From: Methanothrix sp.
GTDB lineage: Archaea > Halobacteriota > Methanosarcinia > Methanotrichales > Methanotrichaceae
NCBI GenBank assembly: GCA_028682845.1
Contig: JAJRAT010000130.1
Location: forward strand, 1-6,955
Reading direction: 5' to 3'
Length of the DNA: 6,955 nt
The notes under the pieces are model-generated. The model saw only the letters and a program-made list of their open reading frames with translations, searched no databases and had not been told where the DNA came from. A program made the position numbers and the translations under genes. This document shows positions 1-5,650 of the stretch, piece after piece. The first letter of the stretch is position 1. The number at the start of each line of letters is the position of its first letter.

Positions 1-185
1 ACGGTTTTAATCGCCGCCTTGACCTTCTCCATCGTGCTTGGTTTGATCTCTTTCAGTCCGTGGGCGCTCTCCGCATGGACCTGGATATGTTCCATCAATT
101 CTTTTTCTGTCTTGGCTTTTACTTCAAAGCCGCAGGTCGGCACTACATCCTTGCAGCAAAACATCTTATATTCTTCATCCGGCAT
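1..185 (-). CDS. DUF1059 family small protein (3' end cut by window edge)
   Basis: Reading the minus strand from the ATG at 185 gives 61 codons without a stop before the window edge, beginning MPDEEYKMFCCKDVVPTCGF. This matches the DUF1059 pattern: an F-x-C-K-D-x-x-P-x-C-G-F core, then an ELMEHIQVHAESAHG segment. Cys10, Cys11, Cys18, His33, His37 and His42 could form a metal site. Family members are usually about 55-65 residues, so nearly the whole protein is present. GGAGGTG at 193-199 lies 7 bases before the ATG and fixes the start. No signal peptide or membrane segment is visible, so it should be cytosolic. Its function is unknown; metal binding is inferred from the Cys/His spacing. It lies downstream of the OFA transporter but is separated from it by a terminator, so it probably has its own promoter. 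Confidence 0.85.
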   Translation of the reverse strand, partial: MPDEEYKMFCCKDVVPTCGFEVKAKTEKELMEHIQVHAESAHGLKEIKPSTMEKVKAAIKT

Positions 186-275
186 GGCAACGCACCTCCG
201 ACAAGATTGTTTTCATTGTATTATTGAATTCTTAACAAATAAAGATTATGGAAAATCGGACTTTAAAATAGCAAC

Positions 276-307
276 AAAAATAAAAACAGCCTAAGAAAAA
301 CTTAGGC
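276..307 (-). terminator. Hairpin plus T-tract terminator of the OFA transporter gene
   Basis: A perfect 7-bp inverted repeat, GCCTAAG at 289-295 and CTTAGGC at 301-307, encloses an A5/T5 loop. Read on the minus strand it is followed by TG, T5, A, T5 (positions 288 down to 276). The TAA stop codon of the transporter (304-302) sits inside the stem. It should stop minus-strand transcription before the DUF1059 gene. Confidence 0.8.
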
Positions 308-1585
308 AGATCTCTTTACGGGCGGCTTCAACAGCACGAACGCGACAATGATGCCTATTACCGCAAGACCGGCCACGATCAGGAAGAAGGGCTGATAGCC
401 TCCCATGAGGTCCTTGGCCTGGGCAGAGACTATGCCGCCGATTGCAGCGCCAATGCCGTATGCAGTAAAGACCAGTCCGTAGTTCTTGGCGTAGTCTTTC
501 ATTCCGAAGAAGCTTGCCGTTGCAGTGGGTGCAATAGCCAGCCAGCCGCCCAGGCATCCCCAGAGCAGGGCAAAGGCTATGGTGTACATGGTGACCGATG
601 TGTAATTGGTATAGAGCAGCAAACAGGCCACGATGATCAGCACATAGGTTACTATTGCCGTGTTCTTCGGAGTCAGCTTATCCGTGAGCGTCCCGAAGAT
701 GGGTCTGCCAAGTCCGTTGCACAGGGCGAAGGGGAAGGTCAGGCTGGTCATCAGCGCGCCGGCTGCAGCAACTGCCATGCCTGCACCGGCTGCCACTTCA
801 AGCCCCACAGGCTTTGCGATTCCGATGGCGGTGAGTCCGGCGAGAGAGCCGATGGTATAGCATAACCATAAGCCGTAAAATGATGGATTCTTCTGCATCT
901 CGCTGCGCATGAAATCGACTTTTGCCGCAGCACCCGGTTTTGGTGCAGGTGCCGTCCAGCCGGCGGGACACCATCCGGCCGGTGGGACCACGAGAAGCTG
1001 GGAAAGTACGACGGTTATAATGAAGAAAGCAATGCCGAAGATCTTTAAAGCGCTCATCACTCCGCCATAATTGGCGACCAAGAAATCGCTTATCGGAGCA
1101 ATCAAGGCAGCCGAGAATCCGAAGCCGAGTACCGTTAATCCTACCGCAAGTCCGCGTTTATCCGGGAACCATTGCGCTGAGACGGCAATTGGACAGCCGT
1201 AAGCTATGCCGACGCCCACACCGCCGATAATGCCGTACAGGATGGCGAGCATAAGCGGCGAGGTGGCGAATGAGGCGGCGATCCAGCCGATTCCCACAAG
1301 CGCTCCGCCTGCCATGCACACTTTTTTCGGACCCATCTTCTGGATGTAAGGCCCGGCAAGAGGCATGGTAAGCGCGAACAACAATAAGAACACAATAAAT
1401 GGCCAAGTCATATCCATTGCGCTTGCCGTTAAGCCCAAGCTCTTGTAATAGGCAGTTAACGGCACTCTTATAACACCATATGCATAAATGGCACCGAGAC
1501 AAAGCTGAATAACCATGCCCACGATGACCAGGACCCATCGTCCTGACTCTGCGGGCATGCCTAATACCTTAATATTATCAGCCAT
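302..1585 (-). CDS. OFA (oxalate/formate antiporter) family MFS transporter
   Basis: A 427-residue membrane protein with twelve predicted helices, approximately at residues 16-38, 57-78, 88-107, 110-131, 144-168, 180-201, 238-258, 268-293, 309-325, 332-352, 370-389 and 399-419. OFA-type signatures are visible: WFPDKRGLAVGLTVLGFG after helix 4, the PPAGWCPAGW segment (201-210) opening the central cytoplasmic loop, NGLGRPIFGTLTDK at the helix 8-9 loop, and FTAYG in helix 11. Family members exchange or take up small carboxylates such as oxalate and formate. The substrate here cannot be read from sequence; formate, acetate or another monocarboxylate is possible. Helix 11 has Tyr at the centre of FTAYG and no lysine, whereas as I recall OxlT uses a helix 11 lysine to bind oxalate, so oxalate is less likely. 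AGGAGGGG at 1593-1600 supports the ATG. Length is normal for the family. The divergent neighbour is a carbonic anhydrase-like gene. Confidence 0.9.
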   Translation of the reverse strand: MADNIKVLGMPAESGRWVLVIVGMVIQLCLGAIYAYGVIRVPLTAYYKSLGLTASAMDMTWPFIVFLLLFALTMPLAGPYIQKMGPKKVCMAGGALVGIGWIAASFATSPLMLAILYGIIGGVGVGIAYGCPIAVSAQWFPDKRGLAVGLTVLGFGFSAALIAPISDFLVANYGGVMSALKIFGIAFFIITVVLSQLLVVPPAGWCPAGWTAPAPKPGAAAKVDFMRSEMQKNPSFYGLWLCYTIGSLAGLTAIGIAKPVGLEVAAGAGMAVAAAGALMTSLTFPFALCNGLGRPIFGTLTDKLTPKNTAIVTYVLIIVACLLLYTNYTSVTMYTIAFALLWGCLGGWLAIAPTATASFFGMKDYAKNYGLVFTAYGIGAAIGGIVSAQAKDLMGGYQPFFLIVAGLAVIGIIVAFVLLKPPVKRSA

Positions 1586-1748
1586 AGCTAAACCCCTCCT
1601 GGTTAATATTCGTATATTCTTATTCGCTACTTAAAATTAATAGATACTCAATAAATTCCATAGATATCGATAAGTTCAACTTGCAAATCCCTCCATGCCC
1701 CTTACCCTTGAAGGATTATTCAACGGCTTGACGGTATTTTGTTTCTCA

Positions 1749-1767
1749 TATATTTAAATTTGGCGGC
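1749..1767 (-). promoter_or_regulatory. Candidate TATA/BRE promoter for the OFA transporter
   Basis: On the minus strand GCCGCCAAA (1767-1759, purine-rich BRE-like end) is followed by TTTAAATATA (1758-1749), a good archaeal TATA box. Initiation about 25 bases downstream would fall near 1729, giving a leader of about 140 bases before the ATG at 1585. The element is nearly symmetric and could also be read on the plus strand, so the direction is inferred from the gene. Confidence 0.45.
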
Positions 1768-1974
1768 AATTATGGCTATTATACATTATAATATTAAGAA
1801 AATTACAGCTACATGCCTTTTCTTACTTGAGTCAATTCGATATCATTAGCGTATTGGCACATCAACAATTATGATTAAATAAACTATTTTCTTTAAACAT
1901 CAATCATATTAAATGTCCATATTTTAGTATCATCTTTAATGGTAATCTCTTTTAATGATGATGGCAAATAACGA

Positions 1975-1983
1975 GGGAGGTGG
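1975..1983 (+). promoter_or_regulatory. Shine-Dalgarno that sets the carbonic anhydrase start
   Basis: GGGAGGTGG lies 7 bases before the ATG at 1991. An in-frame ATG triplet run at 1955-1963 lies upstream and would place this sequence inside the coding region as a Gly-Gly-Gly run. The strong match to the 16S rRNA tail therefore favours 1991 as the start. Confidence 0.8.
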
Positions 1984-1990
1984 TTCTAAT

Positions 1991-2560
1991 ATGCTCAAGG
2001 CCAACCCCAAGACTTCATGGAACGATACTGAAATTATGCCCAGGATTTCGGCAACCGCTTACGTGGACGATTCCGCCGTGCTCATCGGCGACGTTCGCCT
2101 CGGAGAACGGGTTTATGTGGCTCCCTGCGTCTCGCTGCGAGCGGACGAGGCGCACCCCATCATCATCGGGGATGAATGCAACATTCAGGATAGCGTCGTA
2201 TTTCACGGCCTGATGGGAAGCTCCATCGAGCTGGGGCGACAAGTATCCATTGCCCACGGCGCAGTGATTCACGGGCCGCTGAAGATCGGCGACGAGAGCT
2301 TCGTCGGCTTCAACTCCGTGGTTCACGCCTCAACACTTGGCAAGAAGTGCTTCGTCGGCCACGCTGCTGCGGTCATCGGAGTCAAGCTTGCCGACGGCAA
2401 ATTCGTGCCGCACGGCGCAGTGATAACCTCGCAGGATATGGCCGATGCCCTGGGCCCGGTGCCCGAGAATTTGCTGCATTTCAACGAAGAGGTTGTTCAC
2501 GTCAACAAGGAGTTCGCGGCAAGCTATGGAATCCGGAAGAAATCCTGTGCCGGAGACTGA
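1991..2560 (+). CDS. Gamma-class carbonic anhydrase-like protein lacking the acidic loop
   Basis: A 189-residue left-handed beta-helix (hexapeptide-repeat) protein of the Cam/CcmM clade, predicted to hydrate CO2 reversibly to bicarbonate as a trimer. Zinc or iron ligands align at His72 (VVFHGL), His89 and His94 (IAHGAVIHG). Arg50, Asp52 and Glu53 (RADEA) and Asn64, Gln66 and Asp67 (CNIQD) match the Cam active site, and the C-terminal ITSQ and HFNEEVVHVN segments, with Asn165, are Cam-like. Only 16 residues separate the first and second histidines, against about 35 in Methanosarcina thermophila Cam. The acidic loop is therefore missing, and the position of the proton-shuttle Glu84 appears to hold Met75. 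No signal peptide is present, so it should be cytosolic. It could be a slow or CamH-like enzyme, or a non-enzymatic relative. It stands alone between the divergent transporter and asd, with its own terminator-like T-tract. Confidence 0.85.
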   Translation: MLKANPKTSWNDTEIMPRISATAYVDDSAVLIGDVRLGERVYVAPCVSLRADEAHPIIIGDECNIQDSVVFHGLMGSSIELGRQVSIAHGAVIHGPLKIGDESFVGFNSVVHASTLGKKCFVGHAAAVIGVKLADGKFVPHGAVITSQDMADALGPVPENLLHFNEEVVHVNKEFAASYGIRKKSCAGD

Positions 2561-2583
2561 CCGGACTCATGCAATTTCGCCAA

Positions 2584-2590
2584 TTTTTTT
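2584..2590 (+). terminator. T-tract terminator after the carbonic anhydrase gene
   Basis: Seven consecutive T residues 24 bases after the stop codon, followed by ATTTG. Archaeal RNA polymerase terminates at such tracts without needing a hairpin, and no strong stem precedes it. It would separate this gene from the asd operon. Confidence 0.5.
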
Positions 2591-2635
2591 ATTTGACGGC
2601 ATTTTAAGATTGCCAGGAGTTCCTCCCCTTTCGGA

Positions 2636-2648
2636 GAAGAAATATATA
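2636..2648 (+). promoter_or_regulatory. Candidate TATA/BRE promoter of the asd-ahbD-ahbA operon
   Basis: A purine-rich stretch runs directly into AATATATA (2641-2648), a typical archaeal BRE-TATA arrangement. Transcription would begin near 2670, giving a leader of about 35 bases ahead of the asd ATG. Confidence 0.5.
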
Positions 2649-2673
2649 CACCCGTAGCGTTATCACCCGAATC

Positions 2674-2694
2674 AGCTTTAGGATTAGCTTTAGG
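2674..2694 (+). repeat. Tandem 9-bp repeat in the asd leader
   Basis: AGCTTTAGG occurs at 2674-2682 and again at 2686-2694, with a 12-bp period. The second copy supplies the AGG of the asd Shine-Dalgarno (AGGTGAT, 2692-2698). It may be a small local duplication. Confidence 0.7.
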
Positions 2695-2704
2695 TGATTG
2701 TAAA

Positions 2705-3733
2705 ATGGGCAAGATCAAAGCAGGCGTCTTAGGTGCCACCGGCGCCGTGGGACAGCGTTTCATTGAAGGACTGGCGAATCATCCTTGGTTTGAGCTGACC
2801 AGCCTCGCAGCATCGGAGAGATCCGCGGGCAAGAAGTACAGCGTGGCTGCCAAGTGGCGGCTGGAGAGCGAGATGCCCGCCGAGATCGGGGAGATGACCG
2901 TCGTCAACGTCGACCCGCGAGAGGTTGATGCCGATATAGTCTTCTCGGCCCTTCCGGCAGCCGATGCCATGACCGTAGAGCCCGCTTTTGCCGCAGCAGG
3001 CTGCGCCGTGGCCAGCAATACCAGCTCTTACCGCATGGTGGACGATGTGCCCCTTCTCATACCGGAATGCAACTACGAGCACCTGGATATCATAAAAGTG
3101 CAAAGAGAGAAGCGCGGCTGGGACGGCTATCTCACCACCAACCCCAACTGCACCACAGTCATGTTCACATTGCCCCTAAAACCGCTCATGAAGTTCGGGA
3201 TCAAGAGCGTTCACGTGGCCTCCATGCAGGCTGTGAGCGGAGCCGGCTACGACGGCGTGCCGTCCATGGCAATCCTCGGCAACGTGATTCCCTACATCGG
3301 CGGCGAAGAGGAGAAGGTCGAGACCGAGCCCCAGAAGATTCTAGGCCACTTCGACGGCGAGAAGATCGTCAACGCCGACTTCAGCGTCTCGGCAAGCTGC
3401 CACCGCGTCCCGGTCATGGACGGCCACACCGAGGCTGTCTGGGTGACCATGAGAGACAATCCCACCCCCGAAGAGGTCAAAAAGGCCATGCTCGAGTTCG
3501 ATCCGGGCCTGGGAGATCTGCCCACCTCGCCTAAAAAAGCGATCATCGTCAAGGATGAGGTCGATCGGCCCCAGCCAAGGCTGGACCGCGGTCGAGGCAA
3601 CGGCATGTCCGTATCCGTGGGACGCATCAGATCGGGAATTCGGTTCATCTGCATGGGTCACAACACCGTTCGCGGCGCTGCCGGAGCCAGCATTCTCAAT
3701 GCCGAGCTGCTGGTGAAGAAAGGCCTGCTTTAA
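2705..3733 (+). CDS. asd: Aspartate-semialdehyde dehydrogenase
   Basis: A 342-residue NADP-dependent enzyme (EC 1.2.1.11) that reduces aspartyl-4-phosphate to aspartate semialdehyde in the cytosol. The product feeds Thr, Met and Lys synthesis and, in many methanogens, the shikimate-precursor route that uses aspartate semialdehyde. The N-terminal Rossmann motif is GATGAVGQ (10-17). The catalytic cysteine is Cys149 in NPNCTT, the acid/base histidine is His241 in [10 protein letters not shown], and the C-terminal [17 protein letters not shown] (318-334) is typical of the archaeal/fungal branch. Length is normal. The start is supported by AGGTGAT at 2692-2698, 6 bases ahead of the ATG. It is the first gene of a tight operon: its TAA is followed with no gap by the ATG of ahbD. 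Nothing in the protein looks damaged. Confidence 0.95.
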   Translation: MGKIKAGVLGATGAVGQRFIEGLANHPWFELTSLAASERSAGKKYSVAAKWRLESEMPAEIGEMTVVNVDPREVDADIVFSALPAADAMTVEPAFAAAGCAVASNTSSYRMVDDVPLLIPECNYEHLDIIKVQREKRGWDGYLTTNPNCTTVMFTLPLKPLMKFGIKSVHVASMQAVSGAGYDGVPSMAILGNVIPYIGGEEEKVETEPQKILGHFDGEKIVNADFSVSASCHRVPVMDGHTEAVWVTMRDNPTPEEVKKAMLEFDPGLGDLPTSPKKAIIVKDEVDRPQPRLDRGRGNGMSVSVGRIRSGIRFICMGHNTVRGAAGASILNAELLVKKGLL

Positions 3734-4702
3734 ATGCTGATTGTAGCCTGGGAGACCACGGCAGCCTGCAACCTGTCATGCAGCTACTGCCGTGCCTGCG
3801 CAACGGCACAGCCGCAGCCGGATGAGCTTAGCACTGCCGAGGCGCGCTCGCTCGTCGACAGCATCGCGACCTTGCAGCCCATGCTCATCCTGAGCGGCGG
3901 CGAGCCGCTGCTTCGACCGGATATCTTTGAAGTGGCAGCTTATGCAGTGTCCAGGGGCCTGCGCGTCTCATTGGCCACCAATGGAACTCTTCTGTCGTCC
4001 GAAATGGCGGATAGGATCGCGGCTGCGGGGATCACCCGGATCAGCATCAGCCTGGACGGAGCGACGGCGCAGGGCCACGACCGCAGCCGCGGCCCGGGAA
4101 GCTTTGCCGCATCCATGCGTGGGATCGAATGCCTGAAGGGCAAGGTCGATTTTCAGATCAACTTTACCATCACCAGAGAGAACGAAGCGGATCTGCAAAG
4201 CATCTTCGACCTGGCCGAGTCGATAGGGGCAAAGGCCGTTCATTTCTTCTTCCTGGTTCCCACGGGTCGCGGACGGGAGGAGGACCTGATCTCGGCGGAG
4301 CGGCAGGAGGAGCTTTTGCGGCTCATCGACCGGGAGCGTGGGGCGAGGAAGTTGGAAATTCAGGTCACCTGCGCTCCTCAGTATGCTCGCATCGCCAAGA
4401 GCGGCCAAGGGAGGCGAGGCGGCGGAGGATGCCTGGCCGGCAAAAATTTCGTCTTCATTTCCCGGATCGGTGAGGTCTATCCCTGCGGCTACCTTCCCCT
4501 GCGGGTCGGCAGCATTCGGCAAAAGAATTTTATAGAGATCTGGGAGAGTTCACCAGTGTTGCTGGCACTCCGGAAAAGGGAACTCAAGGGCAAATGCGGT
4601 GAATGCGGCTACAGGCAAGTGTGCGGCGGCTGCCGGGCCAGGGCGTATGCTGAGAGTGGAGACTTCCTGGGGCCGGACACGCTGTGCAACCTGTCGGTGT
4701 GA
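3734..4702 (+). CDS. ahbD: AhbD-type radical SAM heme b synthase
   Basis: A 322-residue radical SAM/SPASM-like protein, predicted to convert the two relevant propionates of Fe-coproporphyrin III to vinyl groups, giving heme b, the last step of the alternative siroheme-dependent pathway. The radical SAM cluster motif is Cys12-x3-Cys16-x2-Cys19, followed by GGEP (55-58) and LATNGT (80-85). The C-terminal half carries Cys213, Cys233, Cys251 and KCGECGYRQVCGGCRARAY with Cys288, 291, 297 and 300, then Cys318, suited to an auxiliary [4Fe-4S] cluster. The opening IVAWETTAACNLSCSYCRA and the FFFLVPTGRG and CGYLPL segments resemble AhbD more than AhbC, which normally has a longer N-terminus. The next gene encodes a siroheme decarboxylase subunit, which supports the call. 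The ATG abuts the asd stop codon, with only AAAGG (3719-3723) as a weak ribosome site, so translational coupling is likely. A related SPASM enzyme is the main alternative. Confidence 0.85.
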   Translation: MLIVAWETTAACNLSCSYCRACATAQPQPDELSTAEARSLVDSIATLQPMLILSGGEPLLRPDIFEVAAYAVSRGLRVSLATNGTLLSSEMADRIAAAGITRISISLDGATAQGHDRSRGPGSFAASMRGIECLKGKVDFQINFTITRENEADLQSIFDLAESIGAKAVHFFFLVPTGRGREEDLISAERQEELLRLIDRERGARKLEIQVTCAPQYARIAKSGQGRRGGGGCLAGKNFVFISRIGEVYPCGYLPLRVGSIRQKNFIEIWESSPVLLALRKRELKGKCGECGYRQVCGGCRARAYAESGDFLGPDTLCNLSV

Positions 4703-4704
4703 TC

Positions 4705-5154
4705 ATGGACGAGATCGATCGCAAGCTGCTCGCGGTTTTGCAGGAAGGATTTCCTCTGACCTCACGGCCCTATCGAGAGCTGGGCGATGTCGTAGGCGTG
4801 GCCGAGCCGGAGGTCATGGCTAGACTTGCAGCGCTGCAAAAGGAGGGCCTGATTCGGAGGATCGGACCGATTCTCGATCTTCGCAAGATGGGATTGGCCG
4901 GGATGCTGGCCGCTTGCCTGGTGCCGGTCGAGGAGGCGGATGAGGTGGCCGGGATTGTGAGCGAATATCCTGAGGTCTCGCATAACTATTTGCGGCCCAA
5001 TGAGAGCGGCTACAATCTGTGGTTCACGGTCTCCGCTCGCGAGGACCGGATCGACGAAATCTTGCGGGAGATCGGCGAGAGGACGGGGCGAAAGCTGCTG
5101 ATTCTGCCCACGGGAAAGATCTTCAAGATAGGCGTAAAGTTTGATATAATCTGA
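4705..5154 (+). CDS. Siroheme decarboxylase subunit (AhbA/AhbB, Lrp/AsnC fold)
   Basis: A 149-residue protein with an AsnC-like winged helix (MDEIDRKLLAVLQEGFPLTSRPY, then EVMARLAALQKEGLIRRIG) and a ligand-binding ferredoxin-like half carrying VSHNYLRPNESGYNLWFTV (91-109). The HNYLR and YNLWFT motifs, with His93, are hallmarks of AhbA/AhbB and the related NirDLGH proteins. These remove two acetate carboxyls from siroheme to give 12,18-didecarboxysiroheme. They look like transcription regulators but act as enzymes, usually as an AhbA-AhbB pair. I lean towards AhbA but cannot separate the subunits by eye. The partner is not adjacent. The gene starts 2 bases after the ahbD stop with almost no Shine-Dalgarno, so coupled translation is likely. 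An upstream in-frame ATG at 4684 would overlap ahbD and is not needed. An AsnC-type regulator is the less likely alternative. Confidence 0.85.
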   Translation: MDEIDRKLLAVLQEGFPLTSRPYRELGDVVGVAEPEVMARLAALQKEGLIRRIGPILDLRKMGLAGMLAACLVPVEEADEVAGIVSEYPEVSHNYLRPNESGYNLWFTVSAREDRIDEILREIGERTGRKLLILPTGKIFKIGVKFDII

Positions 5155-5163
5155 TCAGATTTT
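5148..5163 (+). terminator. Palindrome plus short T-run at the end of the ahb operon
   Basis: AATCTGATCAGATT (5148-5161) is a perfect 14-bp palindrome centred just past the TGA stop codon (5152-5154), and the sequence continues so that four T residues end at 5163. It could fold into a tight hairpin terminator. It could equally be a two-fold protein-binding site or chance, and the T-run is short. Confidence 0.4.
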
Positions 5164-5175
5164 AATACAATTAAA

Positions 5176-5264
5176 TAATACTTTATTTGAATTCGCAATT
5201 CATAATTTCCAATTCATAGTCTATAACTAATAATATTAAATTAATACTTTATACTTCATAATTT
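5176..5264 (+). repeat. Short repeated motifs in the AT-rich spacer
   Basis: TAATACTTTAT occurs at 5176-5186 and 5242-5252. TTCATAATTT occurs at 5199-5208 and 5255-5264, and CAATTCATA at 5196-5204 and 5210-5218. The first two motifs recur in the same order. The stretch is very AT-rich, so part of this could be low-complexity coincidence. Confidence 0.5.
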
Positions 5265-5280
5265 GTTTGCATCTGAAACA

Positions 5281-5292
5281 TTTGATATACTA
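5281..5292 (+). promoter_or_regulatory. Weak candidate TATA element ahead of thioredoxin
   Basis: TTTGATATAC follows the A-rich GAAACA at 5275-5280 and sits about 75 bases before the thioredoxin ATG. It is the best TATA-like match near the transition from AT-rich spacer to GC-richer sequence. The assignment is tentative, because the whole spacer is AT-rich. Confidence 0.3.
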
Positions 5293-5344
5293 GAAATAGC
5301 AAAATCCCCTGAGGCAAGCCTTGTGGTTGATGCCCGGGATCTTG

Positions 5345-5352
5345 CGAGGGAG
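5345..5352 (+). promoter_or_regulatory. Shine-Dalgarno that sets the thioredoxin start
   Basis: GAGGGAGA ends 10 bases before the ATG at 5363. In-frame upstream starts exist (ATG at 5330, TTG at 5321) but have no comparable ribosome site, and they would add residues not seen at thioredoxin N-termini. Confidence 0.65.
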
Positions 5353-5362
5353 ACAAGAAAAC

Positions 5363-5635
5363 ATGGCAAAACTCGTTCTGATGGACTTTTATGCTGACTG
5401 GTGCGGACCATGCCGGTCGCAGGGCCCCATCTTTGAGGAGCTGGCGGCAGAGCTTGGCGACAAGGCGGAGTTTAAGAAGATCAATGTGGATAAAGAGGGC
5501 GACCTGGCCACGGAGAAGGGAATCTTTGTGGTGCCCACGCTAATTTTGGAGAAGGACGGCGTGGAGCTTAAGAAGTGGATGGGAGTCACCTCCAAGGAAG
5601 AGTTGACCAAAGCCATCAACGATGCTCTATTGTAA
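5363..5635 (+). CDS. Thioredoxin, short archaeal form
   Basis: A 90-residue cytosolic thioredoxin that reduces protein disulfides. The classical active site WCGPC is at 13-17 (Cys14, Cys17), preceded by MDFYADW. The cis-proline is Pro58 in FVVPTL, followed by the C-terminal strand-helix with KKWMG and the EELTKAI helix. It lacks the first helix and strand of bacterial Trx (about 105 residues), as is common in methanogen thioredoxins and glutaredoxin-like proteins. The electron donor could be a ferredoxin- or F420-dependent thioredoxin reductase encoded elsewhere. The metallo-beta-lactamase-fold gene follows after 15 bases, with its ribosome site overlapping the thioredoxin stop codon, so the two probably share a transcript. 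Confidence 0.92.
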   Translation: MAKLVLMDFYADWCGPCRSQGPIFEELAAELGDKAEFKKINVDKEGDLATEKGIFVVPTLILEKDGVELKKWMGVTSKEELTKAINDALL

Positions 5636-5650
5636 GGTGGCCGGTGGAGG

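Larger units (their letters stand above)
1601..1990. other. Divergent AT-rich intergenic region
   Basis: About 390 bases separate the divergently read OFA transporter and carbonic anhydrase genes. The region is strongly AT-rich, with several TATA-like stretches (1749-1758, around 1872-1881, around 1891-1896), and no convincing ORF or RNA gene. Short palindromic pieces occur (GATATCGAT-like near 1663-1671 and TCGATATC-like near 1837-1844), but no long inverted or direct repeat is evident. It must hold promoters for both neighbours. Only the transporter's TATA box could be placed with some support. Confidence 0.6.

Noticed and set aside
19..294. 91-codon open frame on the plus strand
   Set aside because: It is antisense to the DUF1059 gene, which has a clear motif and a strong Shine-Dalgarno on the other strand.
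1155..1540. 126- and 63-codon minus-strand frames inside the transporter gene
   Set aside because: They are alternative frames of the same strand as the OFA gene, without homology or ribosome sites.
1955..1990. Twelve-residue N-terminal extension of the carbonic anhydrase
   Set aside because: It would translate through the Shine-Dalgarno at 1975-1983 and is not a signal peptide; the ATG at 1991 is better placed.
3968..4522. 184-codon open frame on the minus strand
   Set aside because: Fully antisense to ahbD, whose motifs are complete. No family resemblance and no ribosome site seen.
4705..5154. AsnC/Lrp transcription regulator
   Set aside because: The fold is Lrp-like, but HNYLR and YNLWFT motifs and the adjacent ahbD point to siroheme decarboxylase.
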